From contig NC_081415.1 in NCBI RefSeq assembly GCF_030272615.1, forward strand, positions 419,738,257 to 419,802,256: a DNA stretch of 64,000 nucleotides, given 5' to 3'. The position numbers were made by a program, and so were the translations under genes. Shown here piece by piece: positions 10,578 to 22,319 of this stretch; within the stretch, counting starts at the first letter, position 1, and each line of letters begins with the position of its first letter. The DNA comes from Cryptomeria japonica (lineage: Eukaryota; Streptophyta; Pinopsida; Cupressales; Cupressaceae). Under the pieces are notes generated by a model. That model saw nothing but the letters and a program-made list of their open reading frames with translations, ran no database searches and was not told the origin of the DNA.

Positions 10578-11744
10578 TGGAACAATGGAATATAGGTAGG
10601 TATGCATGAAGATGAAGAACCTTGTTGATATGTCAGGAAGCTTGTGTTACAATTGTTGCAGATGTGTTTTTCGAAAGGTTGAATGTTCCAAAAATATGTG
10701 TTGCTAGTATGTGGATATGTTTTTCATGTTGACCAAGTTTTGAATTCAGTTGTGGTCATTGATTCGGTGCTCCAGAAGTGTATTCAGTGATGATGGTGCT
10801 CGACAGTGTTTGTAGTGCTCTGCATTCCTCCGCTTTTTGGTTTCTGATAATGATCTTTTGGAAATACATTGCTCATGATCTTAATTTCTTTATGTCAAGT
10901 TGGATCATGTTTTTGTGCTTTGGAAATGTTCTTGTGAAAGTTCAAGGATACAATCATTCTGGGTCTAGCTGACCTTGAATGTTTTTCTATTCTTTTTTTT
11001 GCTCTAGTACATGTAGCGTGTGATCTGACTATTGGAATATTCTTGAAAGAAATCATGTACAAGACCGATGACAAAGTATTCTTGGGGAAATTATTCTTAA
11101 GGCCGACTTGATGCATATGTGTGTGTGTGTGATTTTGGTATGATGAGGAAGTATGAGTGTATGAAAGTGCAAGTGTGAGTGAGAGTGAGAGTGTGTTGAA
11201 GGAGAAAGACAAAATTGGTGTGACAATGGATTAGAGCAGGAAGATTGTGTTAGAGTTGCATATTTTCTTGATCGGATCTATTGCAAGCAGTTGTTTAGAT
11301 ATCTAAGCTTATCAGGAACAAAACCTATGCATCTGTAGATACAATTTTCTCAGTTCATTTTTGTCTCTATCTCTTGGCAGTGAGTCTTTCAACAGTAAGT
11401 CATTGTAATCTAGGTAGTGAGCCCTCACGTAGTGGTCCTTGTAATCTCATATAACTAGTCATATTATGTAAGGCTTGTAATCTCATATAACTAGTTATAT
11501 TATCTTGAGAGTTTTAACACTCTCTATGGTTTTTCCCATTTGGATTTTCCACGTATAAAAATATGGTGTCTCTCTTATGGTTCTATATCTCTTGCATTTC
11601 AATTATGTTGCATGCATTTATTTTGGGTTAAGGTTAATTGATAATAAGCTAAGTTTCATAAGTTTAGTTTTTAATTTTAAAGGGAATACTAATTCGCCCC
11701 CCCCCCCCCCCCGCTCCTCTCTCAGTATTCTGGTCTTTTCAACA
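10578..11744 (+). repeat. 3' LTR of element A
   Basis: It matches the 5' LTR, ending TTCAACA. It lacks roughly 100 bp present near the start of the 5' LTR (the TTGTCATTGATGTCAA block). It carries extra sequence at about 11115-11400, and a run of 16 C at 11697-11712 where the 5' LTR has a much shorter C run. Confidence 0.8.
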
Positions 11745-12320
11745 AGTGTTTTTTATTTTTTCTTTTTAAATTTGTCACAATTGGAATAAAATTTTGAAGG
11801 ATTCACATAGAATCTTCAAAATGTCTGGTAATTTAAAATGTACTATTTTGAGCCTAGTTTTCAAATATGTAATTTATTCTAATGCTTAGATATACAAATT
11901 AATTTTTAATATGCATGTACAAAAACCACTTTTCAAAAGTCACATTTTTAGGACCATACCATGCACGTGTACAACCATCATAATTTCAATTAAATAAAAG
12001 TATTTTTTGATTCCTTTTGGGGAAATATGTGTATTGTACTAAACACTTATTAGGATATTTTTAATAAAAAAATTCTAAACATTTTTTAATTGGCCTATTT
12101 TTTGTTTTTGAAAACCCCTTGTGTGTAGGTGTTGTAATTTGAGCTAAATTAATCATTTTTGAAAAACAATCATTTCTTAAATAATTATGTGTAGATTGAT
12201 TTTATATTATTTTTTACAAGAAACTTTAAAATTTAGAGTTATTAAAAAATACAAAAACCTGACATTTCAAGTTTATGGACTAGTTTCCTCAATTAGTTAA
12301 AAATAGAAAAATAACTATGT
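11745..12320. other. Unassigned AT-rich spacer
   Basis: No ORF or repeat partner was recognised. It lies upstream of the first E hairpin and may belong to a 5' LTR or leader of element E, but I could not match it to the 3' LTR at 30299. Confidence 0.35.
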
Positions 12321-13092
12321 TATCCTTGTTTTCGTTTTGTGTGAAAACAAGGATAGCCCTACAAATTTTTCTTAATATTCATTCTCATTTCTCTAAGTTG
12401 TGAGTCTTGAAGATTTTTTTGTCGCTTCACTCATCTTTGAACACTCTGTGTTCCATCTTGGAAATCTCGTCTTCTTAGTTAAAATTTAAATTTTAACTTG
12501 AGAATGAGTTTTTCTAATTTTGGTGTAAAGTCGGGGTTTAAATCCGACTCTACATAAAAAATTTATTTAGGCGTAGAATCAGGTTTTAAACCCGACAATG
12601 CACTTGTTTGTCCCTTCTGGGTGTAAATCGAACCTAAAGGACCCATTTACACATCTTAAGTTATCTTTGTGCAAATTGGACCTATAGGCCCAATTTACAC
12701 CATTATTAAGCATGATTTTGCATTTATTGTTTTGAGATTTTGATTTATATTAGGTTTCATATTTCTTATATTATCAATGCATGCCTTAATTTTCTTCATT
12801 CTTTTGTGGAGATTCTTAAGGCGCTCGATTTCTTTCCAAATCGGAAGTGTTAAAACCCTGGTATATATTTTGCTCTTCCCTTTGTGATTTTCCACAGTTG
12901 GATTTTTAATATAAATATACACATCGAAGTTTTCCTCGATATGCATATTATTGATATTAAATTATGTGTTATTGTATTTGATCAAACCCTAGTTTGGTGT
13001 GAAGTCTGGTTCAAACTTGACCCACACCATTTCCACATTGCACACTACGCATCCCATGTTGTGTGGTGGGGTTGTAACTCCACCACACACCA
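12321..13092. repeat. E leader hairpin array, left part
   Basis: Palindromic units of mostly 30-35 bp occur here. They are 12321-12355 (13-bp perfect arms, 9-nt loop), 12477-12498 (22-bp perfect palindrome), 12621-12652 (12 of 15 pairs), 12669-12700 (14 of 16 pairs), 12996-13028 and 13061-13090 (13 Watson-Crick pairs plus a G-T pair, from GTGTGGTGGGGTT). Weaker units lie at about 12535-12557 and 12578-12605. The arms differ strongly from unit to unit but fold on themselves. The array continues at 26205 after element B. Confidence 0.85.
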
Positions 13093-13112
13093 TAGCCTTG
13101 CTTAGTGGTGGT

Positions 13113-14135
13113 GTTGAACATTGTTGCTACTAGGATATGTTGTTGTCATTGATGTCAACATATTCCTATGATTTATTGCTCTGGTGGTTGCATATTTATT
13201 TATTGGGATCATGGTTTTGTATATGGATTATTTCTAGTATCGTTATATCTTTTTGTATTGGTTTCAATGATCTGGGAGCTTAATTGATCATATCATATGA
13301 TCTGGTTTACATTTTGGTTCTTCTGATCAATGCTTTGTAGAGTTCGGTATTTCCTCCAGTATATTGTGGTGTGATCAGGTCTTGAGTTATGGTTTTGGGA
13401 GATTGTTTGGGATGTTCTTGTATATCTTCATTTCAGATGGATCATGATTTGGTGCTTTGCAAGTTATCTTTCCTCGTGACAGTTGTTGTTATTTGAGTGC
13501 TCTTGAGTTTCAGATGTTGATCGATAAAGATTTGATAAGTGGTGTTGGTGCAACTGTTACAGATGATTCTAACGTGCTTGCTGGTGTTTTCTAATTATGT
13601 CCTATTTGTTTTGATGATCTACATTGATAGTTGTACATGGTTTTGGTGTTTTGTTTATCTGGTGGTGTTCTTCATGCTATATGAGACCTATTTGATGGTG
13701 TAGCATGTTGCAGTTGATCTTGGTGAGATTTTTTGTGGGGATGCATGTTTGGAGATTTGGTTTAGGTCCATGTAAGTCATTGAGACTTCCTTGTAACGTA
13801 GTGAACCTTTCTTGAGGGTTGTAGCCTTCCAAGTTATTGTATCTTGAGCAGTGAGCTCTGGGCAGTGAGCTTGAATGCATGTGAATTCCCCATTGTAATT
13901 ATTTTCACATACTACTATAGAGTATCATCTTTTTATGGGTAGGTTCCCACCATGGTTTTTCCCTTAACCGGTTTTTCCATGTCAAAATCTTGGAGTGGTG
14001 TGTTGTGCGGTCAATTTTCTTATCTTTGTTGTTGTTGCAGTTAATCAAATTTGCATTTGAGGTTAAGTTTGCTAATCCAGTGAAAACTGATTCACCCCCT
14101 CCCCTCTCAGTTTTCCTTCATTGTTGTTGCCAACA
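13113..14135 (+). repeat. 5' LTR of element B
   Basis: Starts TGTTGAACATTG, ends GCCAACA. It matches 24846-26204 closely, for example 13140-13560 versus 24880-25310. The right LTR has about 340 extra bases at roughly 25505-25850. Confidence 0.92.
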
Positions 14136-14137
14136 AT

Positions 14138-14149
14138 TGGTATCGGAGC
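14138..14149 (+). other. Primer-binding site, initiator tRNA-Met (element B)
   Basis: TGGTATCGGAGC has one change from the iMet complement, 2 nt after the LTR end. Confidence 0.9.
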
Positions 14150-14191
14150 TAGATCCTCCGGAAGAAGCTTGACCGGTTGAGGAAATCTAGA

Positions 14192-14621
14192 ATGGCAACT
14201 GGAGTTGTTATTTTTAAGAAGGAACGTCTGATATTTGATGGAAGTAACTATGCTATATGGAAGAGTTAGATGGAGGTACGCTTGAAATGTCTTGGACAAG
14301 ATTACTGGAAGATTATAAATGATGCCTATTATGTTCCTCAGAATGGACCGGTTACTGTTGTTGAGATCAAGGATGTTGAACATAACATTAGAGCTAAGGA
14401 AGCATTATTGAGTGCCCTAACTTATTCAGATGACTAATGTGATGGGACTTCAAACTGCACATGAGATATGCGAGAAGCTTGAGACCTTGTATGAAGGAGA
14501 TAAACAAGTCAAAGCTGCTAATTTGCAGAGTTTGAAAGGGAAGTATGAGAAGCTGGTGATGGGAGAAGATGAGAACATAACATCCTTCACGGCTAAGGTG
14601 AATGAAATTGTCCTAGGTATC
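14192..14621 (+). pseudogene. Element B gag, UBN2-type N-terminal part
   Basis: The ATG at 14192 opens a copia gag: FDGSNYAIWKS near 14230, which is the DUF4219-type start, then AHEICEKLETLYEGD and LQSLKGKYEKL, the UBN2 signature, up to TSFTAKVNEI at about 14610. There is a TAG stop after IWKS and a frameshift near 14425. The frame is cut at 14622 by the LTR of element G, and the rest of gag with its zinc knuckle is not found on the far side. Confidence 0.88.
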
Positions 14622-15826
14622 TGTAGCGTCATAAAATTGTGACCCTTGCAATTTTTTACTACATTTGGGTCTTTGCATTAGCGGACGAATCCCTAGGCCT
14701 GATCGGAGACCCGAAACATGTTCAAGACATGAATAACTTGCATTTTTCATTATTCTACACTGCCTTCTTGCTACTTCTTGCCCTAGGTTAGAGCAAGCCC
14801 CTATCCTCTCAGGATAGGGGCATGGCGCCCTTGTACTGGCCCTATTTTGGGCCCCCCTTTGGTCCCCCCTTGCATAGGGCTTACCAATTTGTGAGCAGGA
14901 AAAGGTTTTCCTATGTCAGCCTAAGATGGGAAATTACCTAAACACCCCTAATTGGCAAGTATACAAGGAGCACTTCCCCTCCTATTTGCAGAAGTGAAAG
15001 TAAGCGAGAGGTCTCCATTATTGTCATCAAACATTCAAGCATTGAGCCTTTCAAGTCTCCCTTCAAGGCTAAGTGTTGCATTCAAGACAAGGATTCAACT
15101 ATTGAAGAGGAGATTTCTATCAACATTTAAGATATTCTATTTCACATACCCATTCAAGCAAATTCATCTACAAAGGTATCAACATTTCAATTACATCCCC
15201 TTCTTGAGGTGGATTTTACTTCAGACATTTCCTTTCGTTTACTTGCAGTATTTTACAACCACTTGGTTAAACGAGGTTTGACCTGAAGGCAAACCCCCAA
15301 TCCCAAAAACATTTCACTCCCTTTTCTATGTGTAGGTTGCAAGTGTGCGGCTATAATTGCGAGTTTAGGCTTCATTTTCAAAGATGGAAAAACTCTTTTC
15401 TGTGCGCGGATTTTTTGGAGGACCATGCATAACTTGCGCATGGTCCCTGCAACTTTTTCTTAGATTTGTAGGGAAGCTTCGTCTCGACATTCTACTGCTA
15501 ATTGTAGGTGCACAGCTTCATCCTGCATCTTTATCTCAAGCTATAATTATTTCTTTATCATTTCTACACTTAGTCTCAATTTTCTTAATTCAACTAGTCT
15601 ACTACAAAAGAGGGTTAATTTACTTTCCTAATACTTTCCAAATTTATTGCAATTCACTTAGTATTCAATCTCTTACCATTGGGGATTGGATCTAGTGAAT
15701 TCAACCCCTCTTTTGAATGTAATGTGTGAAAAATTGAAGGGAATCCTTTGTGAAACTGTCATTCCTCTTTTGAGGGGAGTAAAGCTTTCCACTTGATCTC
15801 CCCTCATAATTTTTCACCATATTACA
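14622..15826 (+). repeat. 5' LTR of element G
   Basis: Starts TGTAGCGTCATAAAA and ends ATTACA before a TTTTGGTGAACCC primer-site-like sequence. It holds one 10-bp perfect hairpin (14797-14821) where the 3' LTR holds two related units, and a GGACCATG/CATGGTCC hairpin at 15420-15446. Confidence 0.9.
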
Positions 15827-15829
15827 TTT

Positions 15830-15846
15830 TGGTGAACCCAACGTCT
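15830..15846 (+). other. Primer-binding site of element G, tRNA not assigned
   Basis: TGGTGAACCCAACGTC follows the LTR end by 3 nt, where a primer site is expected. It is not the iMet complement. I cannot name the tRNA with confidence. Confidence 0.6.
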
Positions 15847-16960
15847 TATATGCATTGAAAATTATTGCATACTTTTCATTTATAAATTTAATTTTCTTGC
15901 AATTTACACAAACTTAGTGGTTAATTCATTCAAAACCCTAGTTGCTAAAATTGAAGTTGAACTTGTATTTTGCAAAAATTGCTATCTATTGTCTTAGATC
16001 TAAAAACTGCATTGCTTGTCAAATTCAATTATTTCATTGTCTTGTTCAATTTGCAAATCAAATTTACAAAATTAAGTATTTAATTGTCAAAACCCTAATT
16101 TTCAAACATCAACTTGAACTTGTGCAAAAAATTGTATTTACATTTAATTTTCAGATTTGTGACTGTTTTCAGACTTGTCTTCTTGCCTAAAATTCAAATT
16201 TTAAATTTCCCTCCTTTTCCCAAAATTCAAAATTTCAAAATTTTGTGGTTAGGTCCTAAAACCCTAATTTTGAAATTTAATTGGATTTCGTACAAATTTC
16301 AATTAATTTCAACCAATTTCAGTTTTCTAAATATTATTTAAGGTGGCCCTATCCATTAAGTTTGACCTTTTTCAAAATTGCAATTCAATTTCTTATCTTT
16401 TTCAAAACCCTAGTAGGGTCCTTCAAACCTTAATTTCACCTATCTAGAGATCGTAAAATCAATCAATTTTTTGGTAGCTTTCATCCTTGAAATTTTTTTA
16501 AAAAGTTGGGAGGACCGTGCATAACTTACACACGGTCCCTAGCTTTTTTCTCAAAATTTTAGGATATTGCTATGACTGTATTTAATTGCTTAAATCCATA
16601 AAATTGGATGCTTTTGTCAAATTTTTATCCCTCTACAATTGAAAACACTTCCCAATTTCAACATTACAACTTTCAAGGAAACATTTAAAATTAAGTGGTT
16701 AATTATAATCTGCCCTAATTTTAAGATCTTAATTGTGTCAATTTTAAATTTGAAATTAAGTGGTATCCCATTAGCCCTAATTTTAAATTTCAATATCTTT
16801 TTATTAATTATAAATCTTTCTTGGAGATTGTGTCATTTCTTCTTTCCACAAAGTTTAAATTGTATAATCATCATTTTCTTGAATTTTGCATTATTCAATT
16901 TTGGAAACTTTGTTCCCAAAATTCAAAATTCAAATTCAAATTTCAATTTTTTCCCTCTAG
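15847..16960 (+). other. Leader of element G, low complexity
   Basis: AT-rich leader with many CCCTAATTTT and AATTCAAATTT-like runs. It repeats a hairpin of the LTR at 16512-16538 (GGACCGTG...CACGGTCC). It ends in TTTTTTCCCTCTAG at 16947-16960, a good 3' splice-site sequence, just before the gag ATG. Confidence 0.6.
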
Positions 16961-16963
16961 TGC

Positions 16964-19006
16964 ATGAGTTTTACAACTATTTGTCCTACCTATACTATCC
17001 CCGTTAGACGAAGCATTAAAATTAAGGCTTCCCAAGGTTTAATCCTCGAAGAGATGGAGCCTAATTTAGGTGACTTCTACAATGAGGATATTGCTAATTC
17101 TTTCCATCCTAATAACATCTCTACCTACCCAATTGATGATTACCATGATGAAGAAGAAGCTTTAAATAGAGTTTCTATAGATCAACTTTCAAAATTGGAC
17201 AATCAATTTGACAATTTCCAACAATGGATGTCCCAAGAATATCCTAATAGTGAAGCTTTTCCATTAATTGAAGGTCTAAAACACATGATTCAAAGTGATA
17301 AGAATTAAATTGATATATTGTGTGGTATTGCTCACATTGTTGATTCTAATATTATGCCTATGAAGAGTTGTGCTGAGAACTTAGATTATTCATAACCTCC
17401 TACACAAATCAATCATTCTATTCCTTTGACCACTTCTATGGCTAGTATTCCTACTTTCACTTCAAACATCATGGCTACTTCAACTCAAAATGTCATACCT
17501 ACAACCATTAGTCATGGGGGCAATCCCTCTTCTTCATTCAATCCTCCATCTTTATCTATGACTTCAATGAGTATTCCTATTGTCTCTCAACCAATCAATA
17601 TGACACAAGGGGGAAATTCATTCAATCATTTTACTCCTCCTTTTAGTGTCCCATTCCCTACTCAATCATCACCTATGCCTAATTCTCATAGTTTCCCACC
17701 ACCTTATTCTCAATAAATGCCTTCTTTCAATAACATCACATCACCTTCTCAATCAAACATTTCTAACATAAATTCTTCAACCGAAGCAACCATTAATAAG
17801 CTTGCTCAGATTGTGGCTTCATTGCAACAACAAATTGCTTCAATGAGTCAATCCAAGTTTAGTGTGCCCACATTTCATGTTGTGAGCCTACTTTCTCTTG
17901 ATATTGTTAGAGTTGTCCCTCCTAAACATGTTGAAGTCCCTCAATTGGAACTCTGTAATGGAAATGGTGATCCTTTAACACATGTCAAAACATTCCAAAC
18001 TTTGTGTACTGACTTTTCTCATGATCAAAGATTGCTTGACAAATTGTTTACTATAACATTAAGAGATAAGGCTTTACAATGGTATTTTTCTTTGCCTTCT
18101 TATTCTATTAATTATTTTCAACAATTAGAAAATATTTTTATTCAACAATTTCAAAACAACACAGGTCCTAAAATCACTTTGACTGATTTAATGCATTGTA
18201 AACAAGGTGTTAAAGAAAAAGTGATTGATTTCATTGGTAGATACAAGCATTTGTGTTCTGAAATCTCTTTTCTAGTGCTTGATAATGATATTAAAAAAAA
18301 AATCATTTCTAAATTGCAAAAATAAATTAGGGAAAAACTTCTATTTTTTGAGTGTACTTCCTTTCCACAGTTGTGCACAACACTTCATAATTATCAACTA
18401 CATGTGAGTAAAATGGAGCAATCTACTCTTATGGCTCCAAATAATAAGGGTGAGAGTTCTCAACAACCATTTCTGAAGTTCAAACCAACCAAAGGCTTCA
18501 TCAAATTCAATGACACCATCAACAACAACAATGTGAATGCTACAACATGTGTGCCTCCTATTTCTAAATTTTTCAAAGGAGAGAAAGAATTTACTCCTTT
18601 GAATAAATCTTTGTATAGCATCATGTCTTAGTTGTTACAAAGAAATGTTATCAAACTTCCTCCAATAAAACCAGTTGATCCTTCTAAAGAAACTTCACCT
18701 AACTTTGATAATAATTCTTTTTGTCAATTTCATCGTCAACCTGGTCATGATACTGAAAAATGTTTTGCATTAAAATGTAAAATTCAAGACTTGATTGATA
18801 ATAATACTATATATGTGGCAGGTGTGAATGATAAGGGAAACAAATCAATAGCTCCTCCTAATCAAAATCTTAAGATTTTTATTGATCCTTTACCCTCTCA
18901 TACCTCTAACGTGATTGAGATTGAACACACTTCTTTCTCTCCCACTAATTTCACTTTTACAGCTCAACATGTGGTTAATTTGGTAGAGAAACAAGAAACA
19001 CCATAA
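16964..19006 (+). pseudogene. Element G gag (Tat/gypsy-type) with zinc-finger-like motif
   Basis: ATG at 16964 opens a broken frame: an acidic N-terminal part to 17308, a Ser/Pro/Thr/Asn-rich linker (17426-17716), a short Gln-rich helix (ATINKLAQIVASLQQQIA), then a Retrotrans_gag-like core with GNGDPLTHVKTFQTL and ALQWYFSLPSYSINYFQQL (about 17960-18130). The tail has FCQFHRQPGHDTEKCFALK at about 18719, the CX2H/HX4C-type motif of Tat/Ogre gag proteins. Stops occur at 17308, 17716, 18325 and 18631. The clade is assigned from the finger motif and gag core, read by eye. Confidence 0.85.
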
Positions 19007-19019
19007 TCTATGTATCACA

Positions 19020-19360
19020 TTTGATCCTAGTGAGACCATTAGGGAACTTGATGGCCTTTTATAAATAGTTGTGAAGATCCACTTGGCAAACCTTGTTGTG
19101 GTGTGCTTATTGATCCCTCTTGCATGGTTAATGTCATCACTGAATAATATATTTATACTTAACATTTGAATCAACCAATATATGATGATACTAATGTGGT
19201 CGTTAAATTATTTGTTATCATTCCTTCATCTGAACAATTCCGTGTGAAGTTAGGATACCCTTGGCTATCTTCCATGAAGGCTATTGCTTCTCTAATCCAT
19301 AAGTGTTTGAAATTTCCCCACAATGGAGAAATCAAAACTGTTAGCCATAGCTTATTTTGA
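19020..19360 (+). pseudogene. Element G protease-like region
   Basis: Frames give VLIDPSCMVNVI near 19105, where Tat-type proteases have a D-[ST/G]-G active site, then LGYPWLSSMKAIAS near 19248, the C-terminal protease block of Tat elements. The active-site Gly-Ser part reads Pro-Ser, so it would be inactive. Frameshifts separate the two parts. No RT follows. Confidence 0.7.
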
Positions 19361-19474
19361 CCAATCGAAAGAAGCCCAGGTGTTCCTATTGATTACTTTT
19401 GGCCTCAACAATTTGAATCTCTTCCGACATGAAGTGATGCTCTCTTTCAATCTTATCAAAAATGGAAGAAATAT

Positions 19475-20380
19475 ATGATTTTATCCATAAGCCAACCTAG
19501 GAGTCTAGAACTTGATATTCCCATCATTCTTGAAGATGAAGTTCTTCCCCTAACGGATAGAACTAATCTACCTCCTAAGGTAGATTCTCAACCTATTCCT
19601 ATGGATGAGACTATGCCTTCTAAGAAGAACAATAATATTCCTCCTAAGGTTAGACCTATACCTCCTCCTCACGATGGACCTGGTCTCCTTCCTAAACCAA
19701 ACATTCCTCCTTTATATGGTGCAGTTCCACCTCCTTCCTTTTATAGAGAGAAGAGGCCTACCTCTCCTCTTGTCCAGCCTAAAAGACCTCATCTTAAACA
19801 TCCAACTTCCAAATATGAGAACATTCCTCCTTCAACAAATAAACCTCAATATTCTCAACCTTCCACTAAGACTAGACGAAATTGTTGTGCGAGAGAACGC
19901 CGACGAAAACATCATGCTAGAGCTCATGAAGTTGTTTATCAAACTATTCAATCCCCCAAAACACCAATAGTTGACATGATTCAATGTTTTCCTAAGCAAG
20001 ATGTTGAACCTAAATCTCCAAATCATAAGCTGCAAAAAACATGTGATGATTTTACTTCTATTCATGTTAGAGCTCCTCTTTTCATAAATCTTGATGAATA
20101 AATGGGTGAAAATGTTATTCATGATGGCAATACAACTCCTAATGCTTATGATAGTGAATATGAATATGTTGATGTTGACAATCATTTATCTGCAGAATTT
20201 TCAAAAGCCTTAATCCTAGCTCCTAAAAACGAACAAAGTGACTTAGCACATGAGCATAGTCCTTCTTTGGATCTTGTGATAGCTCCATATGTTGTGCTCA
20301 ATGTTGCTCCTCTAATGTGTTTCCTACCTTCTCTAAATAATGATCAACAAGATCGGGAGGTGGATGTCGTGCTAGACTAG
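19475..20380 (+). pseudogene. Element G proline-rich ORF after protease
   Basis: An open frame of 208 codons (19475-20101) rich in Pro, Leu and Asp, with repeated IPPK/PPP motifs and a basic RERRRKHHARAHE patch, continues after one TAA as 92 more codons to 20380. In autonomous Tat elements the link between protease and RT is of this kind, so this is probably the protease-RT linker kept after loss of pol. Function unknown. Confidence 0.6.
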
Positions 20381-21114
20381 TTGCATTAGTATTGTAGATC
20401 CTCTACCTCTCTCCTTTCTTGCTCTTTTGTGACCATTCTTCTATGTGTATCCCTATTCTTCTATTTGTTGTCCCTAGTGATGTCTACTTGAGGATGATAC
20501 AAAGCATTGAGATCTCTTTTGGTCTCTTTCATGTTGACTCAAAATACACATGTGTTCCCTTTCTTCCAAGGTGGTTTCCTTTTTTGGGGGAATGAGGACT
20601 ATTCTATGCATATATATACATGATATACATGAGTTAGCATACAACATACTAACCCTGAGGAAAGAGAATCCACCTCGTTCTTTGTGTTTTGTGTTCATTA
20701 TCCTTGGGTTTATTCCTCGATTGGGATCTAAATCCTTGTGATAATGTGTTGCCTCTCTTAGGTGTATCCTACCTTAAAGAAATCGATCTTGATAAGGCAT
20801 GTGCAATCGCTTTAACATGGGGGCATACACTTTGCTCATATTTTCTTTCTTGATACTTAAAGTTACTTAGTGAACTTGGCTTTTCTTTTTAATTTTTGGT
20901 ATCCTTTCTTTTCATGACTCATAGTGAGGGGAACTTTACTATTTGCAGTCAAGATTCTTCCTCCCGATCTTCCCTTTTACTTTGTCAATCGAAGTCGTAA
21001 GATCCTTAGTCCACTGGGGGCTTGGTGTATCTTTCCTCCTTGACATGGTGAAAGTCTTTCAATCTTATATCCTTGTACTTTACCAGTAGTATTGGTGTAC
21101 GCTTATACTTTCTC
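20381..21114 (+). other. 3' untranslated region of element G
   Basis: No ORF with recognisable content. It has CT-rich and TTCCTTTCTT-type runs, and runs into the polypurine tract. Confidence 0.6.
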
Positions 21115-21130
21115 TAAAGTGGGGGTTAAA
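21115..21130 (+). other. Polypurine tract of element G
   Basis: AAAGTGGGGGTTAAA stands directly before the 3' LTR. Confidence 0.85.
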
Positions 21131-22319
21131 TGTAGCATCATAAAATTGTGAGCCTTGCAATTTTTTACCGTATTCGGGTCTTTGCATTAGCGGACGAATA
21201 CCTAGGCCTGATCGGAGACCTGAAACATGCTCAAGACATCAATAACTTGCATTTTTCATCATTCTGCACTTCCTGTCCTAAGTTAGGGAAGGGCATGGGT
21301 GTGGTGCCCCTATCCCCCTATGATAGGGGCATGGTGCCCCTGTCCTCTCAAGACAGGGGTGTGGTGCCCTTGTCCTGCCCCTATTTTGGCCCCCCCTTGC
21401 ATAGGGCTTATCAATTTATGAGCGGGAAAAGGTTTTCCTATGTCGTCCTAGGATAGGAAATTACCTAAACACCCCTAATTGGCAAGTATATAAGGTGCAC
21501 TTCCCCTCCTATTTGCAGAAGCAAAAGTAAGCGAGAGGTTTCCATTATCGTCATCAAACATTCAAGCATTCACTCAAGCATTGAGCATTTCAAGTCTCCC
21601 TTCAAGGTTAGGTGTTGCATTCAAGACAAGGATTCAACTATTGAAGAGGATATTTCTATCAACATTCAAGACATCCTATTTCACATACCCATTCAAGCAA
21701 ATTCATCTACAAAGGTATCAACATTTCAATTACATCCCCTTCTTGAGGTGGATTTTACTTCAGACAATTCCTTTCATTTACTTGTGGCATTTTACAACCA
21801 CTTGGTTAATTCCAAAATGGAGTTTGACCTGAAGGCAAACCCCCAATCCCAACAACATTTCTCTCTCTTTTCTGTGTGTAGTTTGTAGGTGCGCAATTGT
21901 AATTGCAGGTTTAGGCTTCATTTTCAAAGACAAAAAAACCCTTTTCGGTGCACGGATTATTCGGAGGACAGTGCATAACTTACACATGGTCCCTACAACT
22001 TTTTCTCAGATTTGCAGGGAATCTTTGTCTCGACATTATACTACTAATTTCAGGTGCACAACTTCATCTTGCATCTCTATCTCAAGCTATAATTGTTTCT
22101 TTGTCATTTTTGCACTTAGTATCAATTTGCTTAATTCAACTAGTCTACTACAAAAGAGGGTTAATTTACTTTTCTAATACTTTCCAAATTTACAACAATT
22201 CACTTAGTATTCAATCTCTTACCATTGGGGATTGGATCTAGTGAATTCAACCCCTCTTTTGAATGTAATTTGTGAAAAATTGAAGGGAATCCTTTGTGGA
22301 ACTTTCATTCCTCTTTTGA
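21131..22319 (+). repeat. 3' LTR of element G, 3' end deleted
   Basis: It matches the 5' LTR from its first base to CCTCTTTTGA, then stops; the 5' copy has about 55 more bases. Two related hairpins lie at 21306-21330 and 21336-21360, against one in the 5' LTR. Confidence 0.9.

Larger units (their letters stand above)
3140..11744 (+). mobile_element. Element A: non-autonomous copia-type LTR retrotransposon
   Basis: Two related LTRs flank an internal region with an iMet primer-binding site, a coiled-coil gag with CCHC knuckles, a second non-pol ORF, and a G-rich polypurine tract. I see no integrase, reverse transcriptase or RNase H, so movement would need enzymes from another element. The plan is the same as in element D (43033-45989). 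The internal part is split by a 3.5-kb solo LTR (5686-9176). No matching target-site duplication was found; the left boundary is uncertain by about 10 bp, and the LTR 3' dinucleotide of the left copy is mutated. Stops throughout the ORFs indicate age. Confidence 0.8.
14622..22319 (+). mobile_element. Element G: Tat-like gypsy element with gag and protease region only
   Basis: LTRs at 14622-15826 and 21131-22319 (TGTAGCRTCATAAAATTG start) flank about 5.3 kb with a gag, a protease-like region and a proline-rich ORF. There is no RT, RNase H or integrase. This is the layout of TR-GAG-like non-autonomous elements. The 3' LTR is missing about its last 55 bp, and copia integrase follows at once, so a deletion removed the LTR end, the target duplication and the middle of B together. 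Confidence 0.85.

Noticed and set aside
20474-20741. Short ORFs on both strands before the G 3' LTR
   Set aside because: No motif, low-complexity composition, and they lie in the 3' untranslated part of G.
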